Positions 40,342 to 49,979 of a stretch of 64,000 bases of DNA are shown here, in pieces. This DNA comes from Pseudomonadales bacterium (lineage in GTDB: Bacteria > Pseudomonadota > Gammaproteobacteria > Pseudomonadales > Azotimanducaceae). Each line of letters starts with the position of its first letter. Within the stretch, counting starts at the first letter, position 1. The position numbers were made by a program, and so were the translations under genes. The notes beneath the pieces are model-generated. The model was given only the letters and a program-made list of their open reading frames with translations, was not told the DNA's origin and did not search any database. The stretch lies in contig JALZVT010000011.1 in assembly GCA_023300545.1 (NCBI GenBank), positions 1 to 64,000 of the forward strand, in the 5' to 3' direction.

Positions 40342-42407
40342 TAGTGTGTCTCCTCAGGCTTGATCAGCAAATTCCCAACCGGGTCTACGCTTGCAATATG
40401 ACCAGGTAAAATCACGGTGGTAGAGTCCATTTCATTGACAATTGCAGGACCGGGAACGACATGCCCCGAACCTAATGCCCCACGAGCATAGATAGTGGCC
40501 TTGTGTGTTTTGCCATTATAGAAAATTTCAGTCTCAGCAATCTTGGCGTCGTTGAGACTACCCGCGCTATCAACAACTTTTAGTTCAGGCAACGGCGCAT
40601 TCTTTGCGTAGACAATCGCACGCAACATAACCACCTCGTGGCCATCCTCCAGCGCGAACGTAAATAGTCGCGTGTGTTCCTCATCAAATGACTCAACAAA
40701 CAACGCCGTACCTTTGGCATCGAGCTCTGCCTTATCGAAGTCTATGGTGAGTTGAAACGCTTGGCCGACGTAACGCATATCCATCTGATAGCTGACAACC
40801 AGATCCTCACGCGCAATACCATCAGCTAACAACGAACTTTCCGCTCGTTCTTGCAACGCGACCAGCTCCTCCTTAAGCGCAGGCAACGACACGTTTTTCA
40901 TCATCTTCACATAGGTACGTGAAGCCTCATCTTGAATTCGAGTGGTTGCATCACCATAAGCGCAGAGAACGCCTGGACCCGGCGGTATAATGACCGGCCA
41001 GGCTCCTGTTAGCGTACCGAGCGCATTGGCATGCAGCGGCCCTGCGCCGCCAAATCCAACGAGTGCAAACTCCCTTGGATCGAAACCCTGCTCAACCGAG
41101 ACAACGCGCAACGCTCCAAACATGGCTTCGTTGGCAATTTTGACGATGCCTTCAGCCGCTTCCATCACACCAATACCCAGCGCGTCAGCAACAGTTTTCA
41201 CCGCCGTAACCGCTGCCTCCTTATCGATCTGCATGGCGCCACCAAGCTGGACGTCCGAAGGCAGATAGCCAAGCACCACGTTGGCATCGCATACCGTCGG
41301 CAACTTGCCCCCCTTCATATAGGCCGCCGGTCCTGGTTCGGCACCGGCAGATTCAGGCCCTACTCGGAGCGCCTTGGTCAACTCAGGGACAAAGGCGATC
41401 GAACCGCCACCAGCCCCAACCGTACGAACGTCGACAGATGGCGAACGAACAGTCACATCGCCAACTCGAGTCTCACGACGAATTCGGGGGGTTGAGTTTT
41501 GAATCAGGGCAACGTCAGTTGAAGTGCCGCCCATATCAAAAGTCAGCACGTTATCGTAACCACCCCGGCTGCAAAAATAGATAGCCCCCGAAACACCACC
41601 GGCAGGCCCCGACAGCAGGAGGTTTACCGGTCGTTCGGCAGCGCTTCGGCCCGAGGCTAGGCCCCCATCCGAACGAAGAATAGACAGTTGAGTATCAGCA
41701 CCCATGCGCTTTTCTAAGGCGCTCTCAAGGTTCGTTACGTATTTTTCAACTTCTGGGCGAACGTAGGAGTTAACAACGGTCGTTTCTGCGCGCTCATACT
41801 CCTGCATCTCAGGAACAACATCGCTTGAAATCGACACCGGCACACCAGAAAACTTTTCAGCAGCGATTTTCTGCACTTGCTGCTCATGGATCCCGTTCAG
41901 ATAAGAGTTAACCAAACAGATTGTTAGCGCTTCAACCTCCCCCGTCTTGTGCAGGGCGTCGAGGTCCCGACGGAGAGCGTCTTCATCTAACCCGGCGACC
42001 ACTTTACCGTCAGCCCCCATTCGCTCATCCGCTTCAATCGTCAACTCAAGCGGCGCCAACAGGGGTTTCTTAACGTAGCTTACCCAGCCGCCCAGACCTC
42101 CCGGACAAAACGACCGTGCGACCTGCAAAATATGTTTGAAGCCTTTGGTTGTGATTAACCCAACCTTTGAGCCTTTGCCTGTCAACACCGCGTTCGTGGC
42201 AATGGTTGTACCGTGCATGACACGGTCAATATTGGATAGATCCAGAGACGCCGTTTCAACCAGGCGCTCAATGCCTAACAAAACGCCAACGGAAGGGTCT
42301 GCAGGCGTCGATGGCACCTTTGCCGAGTGCGTCTCTCCAGTCTCTTCGTTTATCAGCAACAAGTCGGTGAACGTGCCACCAACATCCACTCCTAACCGAT
42401 AGCTCAT
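40341..42407 (-). CDS. hyuA: Hydantoinase/oxoprolinase subunit A
   Basis: HyuA-type subunit of 688 residues with the actin/ASKHA-like ATPase start YRLGVDVGGTFTDLLLINEE, the HGTTIATNAVLTGKGSKVGL segment, LLSGPAGGVSGA, LTFDMGGTSTDVALI and the GFGGAGPLHANALG motif near the end of the catalytic part. It would use ATP to activate the ring amide for hydrolysis with HyuB. It is third in a four-gene minus-strand unit (CoA transferase, lyase, hyuA, hyuB) that starts at 44592, next to an operator-like element. Confidence 0.93.
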   Translation of the reverse strand: MSYRLGVDVGGTFTDLLLINEETGETHSAKVPSTPADPSVGVLLGIERLVETASLDLSNIDRVMHGTTIATNAVLTGKGSKVGLITTKGFKHILQVARSFCPGGLGGWVSYVKKPLLAPLELTIEADERMGADGKVVAGLDEDALRRDLDALHKTGEVEALTICLVNSYLNGIHEQQVQKIAAEKFSGVPVSISSDVVPEMQEYERAETTVVNSYVRPEVEKYVTNLESALEKRMGADTQLSILRSDGGLASGRSAAERPVNLLLSGPAGGVSGAIYFCSRGGYDNVLTFDMGGTSTDVALIQNSTPRIRRETRVGDVTVRSPSVDVRTVGAGGGSIAFVPELTKALRVGPESAGAEPGPAAYMKGGKLPTVCDANVVLGYLPSDVQLGGAMQIDKEAAVTAVKTVADALGIGVMEAAEGIVKIANEAMFGALRVVSVEQGFDPREFALVGFGGAGPLHANALGTLTGAWPVIIPPGPGVLCAYGDATTRIQDEASRTYVKMMKNVSLPALKEELVALQERAESSLLADGIAREDLVVSYQMDMRYVGQAFQLTIDFDKAELDAKGTALFVESFDEEHTRLFTFALEDGHEVVMLRAIVYAKNAPLPELKVVDSAGSLNDAKIAETEIFYNGKTHKATIYARGALGSGHVVPGPAIVNEMDSTTVILPGHIASVDPVGNLLIKPEETH

Positions 42408-42445
42408 TCGGTAATCCCCAATTCGATGTGTATAAAGTTATTTCG

Positions 42446-43363
42446 CTAGGCGCTCTTTTCTATTTGTCGCTTTAGCCAGGTAGATGCGTTACCACCAGTA
42501 TCAACACCGGTCAGCTCGCCAATCAAATCACTTGCTGCTACTAAAGACTCAAGGTTGATACCTGTTTTCATGCCCATCTGATGCAACATGAGAACAACGT
42601 CTTCAGTAGCTACATTGCCAGAAGCGCCTGGTGCAAACGGGCAACCACCTAGCCCACCGACCGACGCATCAAACTTGCGAACACCACATTCCAGAGCCGC
42701 GTAGACGTCAGCAACACCAAAGCCCCGCGTATCGTGAAAATGACAGGCAAATGGATCAACCCCAAACTCCGCGACCAGTCGCGACAGCAGCGACTTCACG
42801 CCAGCTGGATCAGCCGCGCCGATTGTGTCGGCCAAAACAATTTCTTCAGCACCCGCATCCACGCACTGGCGAACGATCTGCTCTACAGCTGCAGCCTCAA
42901 CCGCGCCTTCAAAAGGACACTCCCACGCAGTAGCCACGCACATGATCATTTTTTTGCCATCTGCTTTACCTTGAGCAAGCAGGTCCGAACAGATATCCAG
43001 CGATTGTTGCACCGACATGTTGACGTTTTGCTGATTCATGGTTTCAGAGGCGGCAACCACAACTAAAATAGCTTCAACGCCAGCACGCAATGCAAGGTCA
43101 TAACCTTTGCGATTAGGAATCAGTACGCTGTAGCCAGCCTCACCCGCGGGTAACTGACGAAACACCTCATCGGTGCCCGCCATAGCTGGGACCGCTTTGG
43201 GGGAGACAAAGCTACCCACCTCGATGTTCTTAACCCCGGCTGCCAGCAACGCTTCGATATGCCTCACTCGTTGTGCCGGGCTCAGCAACTTGGACTGATT
43301 TTGTAACCCGTCTCGTGGGCTGACGTCATTGATGGTAACGAAGTCTGAGGATTGGGTACTCAT
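42446..43363 (-). CDS. HMG-CoA lyase-like enzyme, copy 1
   Basis: A DRE-TIM metallolyase of 305 residues. Arg/Asp in NDVSPRDGLQNQ, the metal histidines in CHFHDTRGFG and the catalytic Cys loop in GGLGGCPFAPGASGNVATED are all intact. The enzyme would split 3-hydroxy-3-methylglutaryl-CoA or a related 3-hydroxy-3-carboxyacyl-CoA to acetyl-CoA or its homologue plus a keto acid. Its start overlaps the CoA transferase stop by 4 bp (ATGA), so the transferase very probably supplies the CoA ester. A second copy (52118) exists with its own CoA transferase. Confidence 0.92.
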   Translation of the reverse strand: MSTQSSDFVTINDVSPRDGLQNQSKLLSPAQRVRHIEALLAAGVKNIEVGSFVSPKAVPAMAGTDEVFRQLPAGEAGYSVLIPNRKGYDLALRAGVEAILVVVAASETMNQQNVNMSVQQSLDICSDLLAQGKADGKKMIMCVATAWECPFEGAVEAAAVEQIVRQCVDAGAEEIVLADTIGAADPAGVKSLLSRLVAEFGVDPFACHFHDTRGFGVADVYAALECGVRKFDASVGGLGGCPFAPGASGNVATEDVVLMLHQMGMKTGINLESLVAASDLIGELTGVDTGGNASTWLKRQIEKSA

Positions 43364-44592
43364 GATTGTTTCACTGTTCCATCGCTTTGAAGACTGGCGA
43401 TTTTATCGGGTGTATATGAAAGAACCGATGCTAGAACCTCTTCGGTGTGCTCACCAAGTATTGGCGCTGCCGAGAAAGACTCTTCGTTGGTTCTGGAAAA
43501 CTTGATCGGATTGCCCGGCCCTTTGGTCGACTTACCATTCGAATGCTTCAGCTCGACAACCATATTTCTGTGGAGCACTTGCTCATCGGCCAATGCCTCG
43601 CTGAAGCTGTTAACCGGTGCACAAGGTATACGTTTCTCAGACATCCCTTTCAACCAGTATTCTGTGGGCTGTTCTAGGAATATCTCTTGTAAGCGGTTAT
43701 TGATCACTTCCTTCGCAGCCAACCGCCCAGGCTGCATGTCGTACTCCGTCTTATCCAATTGTGGGCATTGCACGAGTTCTTTCAGGTGATGCCAAAACTT
43801 ATCGCTGATAACGGCAACGACCATAAACCCATCCGCCGTTTGGAAGCTGTTATAGGGGACATGAACAAAATGATCGTTACCAATAGGCACTGGATTTTCG
43901 CCAGACATAAAGTGCATTGTCGCCATGTAGTTAAGCATCGAAATCTGCACATCGAGCATGCTGATATCGACGTGCTGACCTTCACCGCTGACACCCACCT
44001 CGCGAAGCGCAGCCAAAATACCCATAACAGCAAACATACCGCCGCCCAGATCACCAATGGGTATTCCTGCGCGGGTGGGATGGTCGACATCCGGCCCGGT
44101 AATTGACATGCCACCGCCGGTAGCCTGAGCGACCTGATCAAAAGCCGGACGCTGATAGTTCGGGCCCTCAGAGCCATAGCCTGATATGAGGCAGGTCACA
44201 ATGGCCGGATTGACCGTACGCAGACTGTCAAAGTCGATCTTTAGACGCTTTGGAACGTCCGCACCAAAGTTATAGATGACCACGTCAGATTTACGCACCA
44301 GATCATAAAACACAGCCAAACCAGACTCGCTCTTGAGGTCGATGCACACGCTCTTCTTATTCCGATTCAGGGTAATGAAGTAAGCCCCCATACCGTCAAT
44401 GGAATGCACCGGATCGGTGGCCAACAATTGGCGCGTGGCCTCGCCCTTACCCGGCTCGACCTTGATCAGTTCCGCACCCATATCAGCAAGGATCATGGCG
44501 CCGTAGGGGCCAGATAACATATGGGTGAGATCGAGTATTCGAACGCCCTCTAACGGTTTATTCAATAGCAGTTCCCCGAACGGTGTGGGCAA
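43360..44592 (-). CDS. Class III CoA transferase (CaiB/BaiF), copy 1
   Basis: Protein of 410 residues with the CaiB/BaiF/Frc fold: LEGVRILDLTHMLSGPYGAMI and ELIKVEPGKG at the N-terminus, a DLGGGMFAVMGI segment with the likely catalytic Asp, GQHVDISMLDVQ, and the C-terminal PILGEHTEEVL tail. It would transfer CoA between dicarboxylates (succinyl-CoA is the usual donor) to activate the ring-opened intermediate. First gene of the CoA-transferase, lyase, HyuA, HyuB unit. It diverges from a methyltransferase over a 190-bp region containing an operator-like element at 44641-44658. Confidence 0.92.
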   Translation of the reverse strand: MPTPFGELLLNKPLEGVRILDLTHMLSGPYGAMILADMGAELIKVEPGKGEATRQLLATDPVHSIDGMGAYFITLNRNKKSVCIDLKSESGLAVFYDLVRKSDVVIYNFGADVPKRLKIDFDSLRTVNPAIVTCLISGYGSEGPNYQRPAFDQVAQATGGGMSITGPDVDHPTRAGIPIGDLGGGMFAVMGILAALREVGVSGEGQHVDISMLDVQISMLNYMATMHFMSGENPVPIGNDHFVHVPYNSFQTADGFMVVAVISDKFWHHLKELVQCPQLDKTEYDMQPGRLAAKEVINNRLQEIFLEQPTEYWLKGMSEKRIPCAPVNSFSEALADEQVLHRNMVVELKHSNGKSTKGPGNPIKFSRTNEESFSAAPILGEHTEEVLASVLSYTPDKIASLQSDGTVKQS

Positions 44593-44640
44593 TCGAAAGC
44601 TGTGGATATTTAACAGCTTATCCTAAACAAACCCAGTGAT

Positions 44641-44658
44641 TAATGATATATTTATATG
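44641..44658 (+). promoter_or_regulatory. Operator-like element 1
   Basis: TAATGATATATTTATATG, 49 bp before the copy-1 CoA transferase start and 125 bp before the methyltransferase start. It shares the TAAT-2-TAT core with 48663-48680, 52041-52058, 61141-61158 and 62861-62878. Background AT richness weakens the match, so it is a candidate only. Confidence 0.5.
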
Positions 44659-44782
44659 CTAACCTTCCAAGGGAAGCCTAAGCAACAACAACCCTCCTTT
44701 TGTTACCGCTTGCTGCCGCTTCGTCCCCGTCATTTTTGAGCCGTCGGCCTTACTCCAGCAAATAAAAAACCTAGGAAATAAC

Positions 44783-46003
44783 ATGGACTCCAGCGCACTC
44801 AACACCTTCCAACAGGCCCAACACCCCGTACTGGTCGCCAGTGATTGTGATGACCGCGCCAGGCAAGAGTTCGTCAAGAGCTTCAAAACCCACATCCAAC
44901 AAAGCATCCTGCCCGCGGTTTCTGGCGTCTACTTTCAACGGGCCGTACCGGCCTATGCAAACGACCACGGCAAGGCCCCAGAGGATCATCGCGAGGCTAG
45001 ACAGAGTTTTGCTGACGATCCCCTTTTTCAGGCTTATCTCTGCCTCAATCGCAGCAGCCAGGAATTGCAGTGGTTCAGTGTCATAGATGCGATTGAGGCG
45101 GATACACAAGGATTAGCCTCGCGAGCCAACGACATCGCTCCGGCCGGCGGCAGCCTTACGCTTGATGCCAATTTTGAAATACCTAACTACGTATCTTCAT
45201 TAGACATTCACTGCATGCCTGGTGGTTACTGCGGGCCAGCAGATGCAGCAAAGCTGCATACCGGCGCACTCTACGACAGAGGCGTCTATCTCTACTCAAT
45301 GGGCTACATGGGCCCCAACAACGACGACATGGGTCGCTCGGTTTGCAACTACGTCAAACGCAATCTCCCCGACCTGCGGCCTAAGAGGATTTTGGATCTG
45401 GGGTGCACCGTAGGGCACTCAACCCTGCCCTATGCAGAGTTGTTCCCAGATGCAGAAGTACACGCTATCGACGTCTCCGAAGCCTGCCTGACCTACGCCC
45501 ACCACCGAGCCGAAGGCATGGGAATGCCTGTTCATTTCGCCCAAATGAATGCTGAACAGACTAGTTTTGAAAGTGGCAGTTTTGACCTGATTGTTTCCCA
45601 CATCTTGTTGCACGAAACTTCCACCAAAGCTCTACCGCGCATATTCAAGGAATGTCACCGCCTGCTGGCTCCCGGCGGTGCGGTGATCCACGCCGACCTG
45701 CCACCCTTTGGTGACATGGACGCCTACACCCAACTGATTCTCGACAATGAAACCTGGTACAACAACGAGCCGTTTTGGAGTGCCATGCGCACCAAAGATC
45801 AGATTCAACTGTCGGCTGATGCCGGCTTCGATAAAGCGACGACTCACTTCGATACCGCGCCTATGGCAATCATGGAATTTGCTGCGGCAAGTGCTGACGA
45901 ATCGTACACCGAAGAAATGGCCACCGAGTTGACCGATCGGGAGTTCACCGCCGGGGAATACGCGCCCGGCGGCGGCTGGGAAGTACTCATCGCTCGAAAA
46001 TAA
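44783..46003 (+). CDS. Class I SAM-dependent methyltransferase
   Basis: Protein of 406 residues: an N-terminal roughly 170-residue helical region without a recognised domain, then a methyltransferase core with motif I at residues 203-215 (ILDLGCTVGHSTL, with Thr-Val replacing the usual Gly-x-Gly) and VHAIDVSEACL. It resembles methyltransferases acting on small organic acids or natural products rather than nucleic acid. It heads a plus-strand unit with a small helical protein and a PuuE-like deacetylase. Methyl transfer in a catabolic cluster could mean demethylation in reverse, or modification of a ring nitrogen or carboxylate. That is inference. Confidence 0.82.
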   Translation: MDSSALNTFQQAQHPVLVASDCDDRARQEFVKSFKTHIQQSILPAVSGVYFQRAVPAYANDHGKAPEDHREARQSFADDPLFQAYLCLNRSSQELQWFSVIDAIEADTQGLASRANDIAPAGGSLTLDANFEIPNYVSSLDIHCMPGGYCGPADAAKLHTGALYDRGVYLYSMGYMGPNNDDMGRSVCNYVKRNLPDLRPKRILDLGCTVGHSTLPYAELFPDAEVHAIDVSEACLTYAHHRAEGMGMPVHFAQMNAEQTSFESGSFDLIVSHILLHETSTKALPRIFKECHRLLAPGGAVIHADLPPFGDMDAYTQLILDNETWYNNEPFWSAMRTKDQIQLSADAGFDKATTHFDTAPMAIMEFAAASADESYTEEMATELTDREFTAGEYAPGGGWEVLIARK

Positions 46004-46023
46004 CTCAGGAGAGAAGAAACAAG

Positions 46024-46368
46024 ATGAACTCAAATAAAATTATAAAAGGTAAGCGCCCAGACTTTTACAGCGCCCCGGGCGTCGACTACCTGATGCACAT
46101 GGTCACGGTGCTGGCGCAAGAACACTCGGCAATGCGCGATCGGCTGGATACGCTGGAGAGTGTTGCTACTGAGAAAGGCGCGTTTTCGCCTGATGACATT
46201 GAAGCTTATACCCCTACGCAGGCCGATCTTGAGCGGCGCGAAGCCAGACGCCAAAAATTCCTCGACAATCTGTTCAGCGTCATCGCCCAGGAAGCCGCCG
46301 AGGTCCGCAACGCAGATACCAAACAACGCTTCGAACAGGTCATTACCGACCTCGCAACCCAAACCTAA
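46024..46368 (+). CDS. Small helical protein of unknown function
   Basis: Protein of 114 residues, 20 bp after the methyltransferase and followed by the PuuE-like gene. AGGAGAGAAG lies before its ATG. The sequence is charged and mostly alpha-helical, with a likely heptad-rich middle (MVTVLAQEHSAMRDRLDTLESVA) and a second helix (RREARRQKFLDNLFSVIAQE). Not recognised. It may be an accessory subunit for the methyltransferase, given the tight spacing. Confidence 0.6.
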   Translation: MNSNKIIKGKRPDFYSAPGVDYLMHMVTVLAQEHSAMRDRLDTLESVATEKGAFSPDDIEAYTPTQADLERREARRQKFLDNLFSVIAQEAAEVRNADTKQRFEQVITDLATQT

Positions 46369-46375
46369 CAAAGCA

Positions 46376-46405
46376 CTCTTACTCAGGCGCTCTTACTCAG
46401 GCGCT
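46376..46405. repeat. 14-bp tandem duplication
   Basis: CTCTTACTCAGGCG occurs twice in tandem plus two bases, between the small helical gene and the deacetylase. It is a local slippage event, lies before the ribosome site of the next gene and may lower its coupling. No function is implied. Confidence 0.85.
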
Positions 46406-46426
46406 ATCAGCTAGGCAACCGCAGTA

Positions 46427-47335
46427 ATGAAATACCCCTTCTCAGCCATCCCTTCACGCGGGCAACTGCAATTTCCTAACGGCGCCAAGGTGGCCCTAAT
46501 CATTACCGCCAACCTGGAGTATTGGGACCTGGTAAAAGACACCGACAAACCCTACTACGCGGGCGGCCCACCAATCCTGCCTGACTTGCTGCCCGGCAAC
46601 GTACCCGATTTCCCAAATTTCACCTGGCGAGAATACGGCCAACGGGTGGGCATCTGGCGCCTGTTCGAATGCTTCGATAACGCAGGCATCCCCTTAAGCT
46701 GCACCATGAACGCCAAAACCGCACTAGAAATACCGCAGATCATCGAAGCGGTTAAGGAGCGTAAGTGGGAAATGCTCGCGCACAACTACGAGCAAGGCGA
46801 GCTCATGACCAACTTTGCAGACGACCCCGTTAAAGAAGAAGAGATCATCAAGGCAACGCTTGATGTGTACACCGATGCTATCGGCAAACCCGCATTGGGA
46901 TGGCTGTCGTCATCACTGCGCGGCACCATGAACACCTGCAGCATCATCAAAAAGAATGGCCTGCTGTTCTATTGCGACCTGATGAACGACGACCAGCCCT
47001 ACCTGATCGAAACGCCAAACGGCCCGATCGTGGGCATACCTTATTCTAACGAAATCAACGACTTCACACTCATGACTCGACGGGGATACACCAACGATCA
47101 GTTTGTCGACGTGCTGAAATGCGAACTCAGCGAACTCCTTAGCGAATCTATCCGCGCGAACAGCTCAAGGTTAATGAACCTGGGACTGCACCCACATGTA
47201 TCAGGCCGCGCCTACCGCATGCCCGCTATTCGCGAGTTTCTCGATTTTGCAAAAAAACAGGATGGTGTTTGGTTCGCCACCCGCGAAGAGCTTGCCCGCT
47301 GGTACCTGGATAACCATGACGGACACATCCAGTAG
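46427..47335 (+). CDS. PuuE-like polysaccharide-deacetylase-fold hydrolase, copy 1
   Basis: NodB/PuuE-fold enzyme of 302 residues: VALIITANLEYWD, YGQRVGIWRLFECF, AGIPLSCTMNAKTA, LAHNYEQGELM with an Asn-rich variant of the metal region, GWLSSSLRG and the C-terminal HPHVSGRAYRMPAIREFLD. This subgroup includes PuuE-type allantoinase and cyclic-imide hydrolases rather than chitin deacetylases. No signal peptide, so cytoplasmic. Together with HyuAB and the isochorismatase-type amidase it fits C-N bond hydrolysis of a ring. Part of a second copy lies at 63559, after the isochorismatase gene. It converges on an MFS gene with a 10-bp gap. Confidence 0.85.
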   Translation: MKYPFSAIPSRGQLQFPNGAKVALIITANLEYWDLVKDTDKPYYAGGPPILPDLLPGNVPDFPNFTWREYGQRVGIWRLFECFDNAGIPLSCTMNAKTALEIPQIIEAVKERKWEMLAHNYEQGELMTNFADDPVKEEEIIKATLDVYTDAIGKPALGWLSSSLRGTMNTCSIIKKNGLLFYCDLMNDDQPYLIETPNGPIVGIPYSNEINDFTLMTRRGYTNDQFVDVLKCELSELLSESIRANSSRLMNLGLHPHVSGRAYRMPAIREFLDFAKKQDGVWFATREELARWYLDNHDGHIQ

Positions 47336-47345
47336 CGCAAGCTCG

Positions 47346-48632
47346 TCAGGCTGCACCCACAGGCGCCGTACCCGACGCCGTAAAATCTCGATATTTACCA
47401 AGTAACAACAACGGCAAGGCCCCTACGACAAACGCAATACCCGCATAGCCCAACACTTGATCGTAGGTTCCACTCGCTTCGTAAACCCTACCCATTAACC
47501 AGGGGCCAGAGCCCGCGCCAAGCGCGAAGCTGCCGTATAACACCCCGTAGACAACGCCATAGCTCTTCATACCGAAGTAACGAGCCACCAAAAAGGCCAT
47601 CAGGTCTTGCTCTGCACCCGCAGTCAACCCAACCAGCAACACCGCCACCGCTGCAGCCGCGTAGGTCAGATCGTTCTGCATCAGGAAGTAGCAGGATAAG
47701 GCCGGCAAAATGAGCATCACAGCAGCAACCGCTGGCGCCCAGAGTCGATCAATAAGATAGCCACCACCCAGACGCCCTACCACGACCGACACACCAATCA
47801 AACTCGCAAGTGTCACGGCGTCGGACCGGCCAAAACCCTTCGAACCAAAAAGACTTTCCAAGTTTGGAATAATGCCGCCAACACCAAACGAGATCGCCAC
47901 AAAGCATAAGCACATCAAATAAAAGCGCCAATCCTGGAAGACCTGTTTGGATGTCATGCCCAGATCGTTCTGCGCCACGCTATTCACACTCAGCTGCGGC
48001 TTTTTGTCTTCAGGCACCTGCGGATCATCTGTGTCGCGAAACAGGAAAATAGCAACCGGCAAGGCGACCAACAAAGGCAAGACCCCAAGCCCAACAAAGG
48101 CCATCCGCCAGCCCACCGCCTCGATGAGATAAGCCACATAGAATTTGGCAAACACACCAAACAGGCCCGTGGCCACTAACGAACAGCCAAGCGCCAACCC
48201 TCTGTGGTCGCTGAACCAATTGTTAATAACCCGCGTCCAGGTAATAGGCAGCGTACCCACCCCCAGAATTGCGATCATCATCCAGGTAGCAAGATACAGG
48301 GGATAAGAACCAGGGTTCAGTGCGTGCAACATCAGGCCTATGCCGAAGCCAAAAATTGACCCTAGGGCGACTCGACGCACACCGACTCGATCAGTCAGCA
48401 AACCAACCGCAGGACTCAGCAGCAACGCACAGAGCGTCAGTATCGGCAGCGCCGCAAACACTTGATCGATGCGCCAACCAAACTCTTCAGACAAGGGCGC
48501 GGCAAACACACCCAACGTATAGATTGGAATTGGCGACAGCCCCAGACCAATGCCCAAGGCAGACGCGACCACAATTCGCCATGCGTAAGAAAATTCCTGG
48601 AATTTTGACCCGGATGACGTACCTGATGGCAT
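47346..48632 (-). CDS. MFS transporter (oxalate/formate or monocarboxylate-porter type)
   Basis: Protein of 428 residues, about 12 membrane segments. SYAWRIVVASALGIGLGLSPIPIYTLGVF, LTDRVGVRRVALGSIFGFGIG and WTRVINNWFSDHRGLALGCSL are typical of the OFA/MCT-like branch of MFS, which moves small organic acids. In this cluster it most likely imports the substrate or exports a product across the inner membrane, after outer-membrane entry through the TonB receptor. It diverges from a flavin monooxygenase over a 65-bp promoter region holding an operator-like element. Confidence 0.9.
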   Translation of the reverse strand: MPSGTSSGSKFQEFSYAWRIVVASALGIGLGLSPIPIYTLGVFAAPLSEEFGWRIDQVFAALPILTLCALLLSPAVGLLTDRVGVRRVALGSIFGFGIGLMLHALNPGSYPLYLATWMMIAILGVGTLPITWTRVINNWFSDHRGLALGCSLVATGLFGVFAKFYVAYLIEAVGWRMAFVGLGVLPLLVALPVAIFLFRDTDDPQVPEDKKPQLSVNSVAQNDLGMTSKQVFQDWRFYLMCLCFVAISFGVGGIIPNLESLFGSKGFGRSDAVTLASLIGVSVVVGRLGGGYLIDRLWAPAVAAVMLILPALSCYFLMQNDLTYAAAAVAVLLVGLTAGAEQDLMAFLVARYFGMKSYGVVYGVLYGSFALGAGSGPWLMGRVYEASGTYDQVLGYAGIAFVVGALPLLLLGKYRDFTASGTAPVGAA

Positions 48633-48662
48633 AGCTGGTCCTTATCGGCCTATTGATAGTCC

Positions 48663-48680
48663 TAATAGTATATCTTTATG
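48663..48680 (+). promoter_or_regulatory. Operator-like element 2
   Basis: TAATAGTATATCTTTATG, in the 65-bp spacer between the divergent MFS gene and flavin monooxygenase gene, placed to control both. It is most like the element at 62861-62878. Confidence 0.5.
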
Positions 48681-48697
48681 TTTTTGATTGAAATAAA

Positions 48698-49930
48698 ATG
48701 ATCGGCATGGAAGCCACCAACACGGCAATAGCCGAAACAGAATCAGTTCAGGTCATTGTTGCAGGTGCTGGCCCCGTCGGCACCTTTGCCGCATATCTTT
48801 TAGCGTCGATGGGCATCGAGGTACTGCTGTGTGAGGCGGGTCCTGATTGCGCTCAAGATCTACGTGCATCGACATTCCACCCCCCCACCATGGAAATGCT
48901 CGAAAAACTCGGCCTGGCTGACGAAATAGTCGACCGCGGCTTGAAAGCACCGATCTATCACTTTCGCGAACGGCAAACCGGCGAAGTCATCGAGTTTGAC
49001 CTCACCGAGCTTGCCGACCACACAAAGTTCCCATTTCGAGTGCAGTGCGAACAACACGTGATGGCTGGCCTACTCGCCCAACGACTCACAAAACACCCAA
49101 AGGCAGAGGTCAAGTTTGGTCATCGCCTGACCCACTTCTCCCAAACCGACACAGGGGTAGAGGTGTCGCTTGAGAACAGTCGCGACATTGTTAAGGTCAA
49201 AGCGAACTACCTAATCGCCGCCGACGGCGGCGGCTCTATCGTGCGGAAATGGTTGAACGCACAGTTTGACGGTTTCACCTATCCCGAAAAATTTCTTACG
49301 CTGTCGACCAAGCTTGAACTGGGCGACCACATAAAAAATCTGGCCTACGTTAGCTACGTATCCGACCCAGAAGAATGGCTGGTACTACTCAGGGTTCCCA
49401 GCGTGTGGCGAATATTGGTGCCCGCTTCTGAAGATCAACCCGATGACTTCCTGCTGTCTGACGACTACAAGGAACAGGTATTGACGCGCCTGACGGGTAT
49501 ATCAAACGTAGAAACAGAGCATCGAACTATCTATCGGGTACACCAGCGAGTGGTGACACGATTCGATCACGGCCGGGTTTTCCTTGTAGGTGACGCAGCG
49601 CACTTGAATAATCCGCTGGGTGGCTTTGGTATGAATAGCGGCATACACGATGCGCAAAACCTGTGCGAGAAAGTGGTGCACTGCCTTTCCCAGGGCCACG
49701 ACAATCGCGCCTTTGAATTGTTTGGTCGTCAACGCCATGCGACCACCCACAACTTCATTCAGGCACAAACTATCCAGAACAAGCTGTTGATGGAGCACGG
49801 CGCCAGTGCCGGCCAAAAACAACGACTTGAGCAGATGCGATTTCTCAGCAGCGACCAAGAGCAGCGCCGCGCGTTTCTCTTAAAGCAGGCTATGTTCACA
49901 AGCCTACAAGAGGCTAACGCGCAAACCTGA
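48698..49930 (+). CDS. FAD-dependent aromatic-ring-type monooxygenase
   Basis: Group A flavin monooxygenase of 410 residues. Seen: FAD dinucleotide motif VIVAGAGPVGTFAAYLLASMG, the FHPPTMEMLEKLGLAD segment, an AADGGGSIVRK DG-type motif, and the second FAD motif FLVGDAAHLNNPLGGFGMNSG. It uses NAD(P)H and O2 to hydroxylate an aromatic or N-heteroaromatic ring; family members include 6-hydroxynicotinate and p-hydroxybenzoate hydroxylases. The start could be ATG 48698 or the Met at codon 4. It is the first gene of a plus-strand unit with the Asp/Glu-racemase-like gene 49 bp downstream. Confidence 0.9.
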   Translation: MIGMEATNTAIAETESVQVIVAGAGPVGTFAAYLLASMGIEVLLCEAGPDCAQDLRASTFHPPTMEMLEKLGLADEIVDRGLKAPIYHFRERQTGEVIEFDLTELADHTKFPFRVQCEQHVMAGLLAQRLTKHPKAEVKFGHRLTHFSQTDTGVEVSLENSRDIVKVKANYLIAADGGGSIVRKWLNAQFDGFTYPEKFLTLSTKLELGDHIKNLAYVSYVSDPEEWLVLLRVPSVWRILVPASEDQPDDFLLSDDYKEQVLTRLTGISNVETEHRTIYRVHQRVVTRFDHGRVFLVGDAAHLNNPLGGFGMNSGIHDAQNLCEKVVHCLSQGHDNRAFELFGRQRHATTHNFIQAQTIQNKLLMEHGASAGQKQRLEQMRFLSSDQEQRRAFLLKQAMFTSLQEANAQT

Positions 49931-49979
49931 ATCCTGAATACCAGAACTCCAAAGCAACAAAGGCAGAGCAGGAAAGACC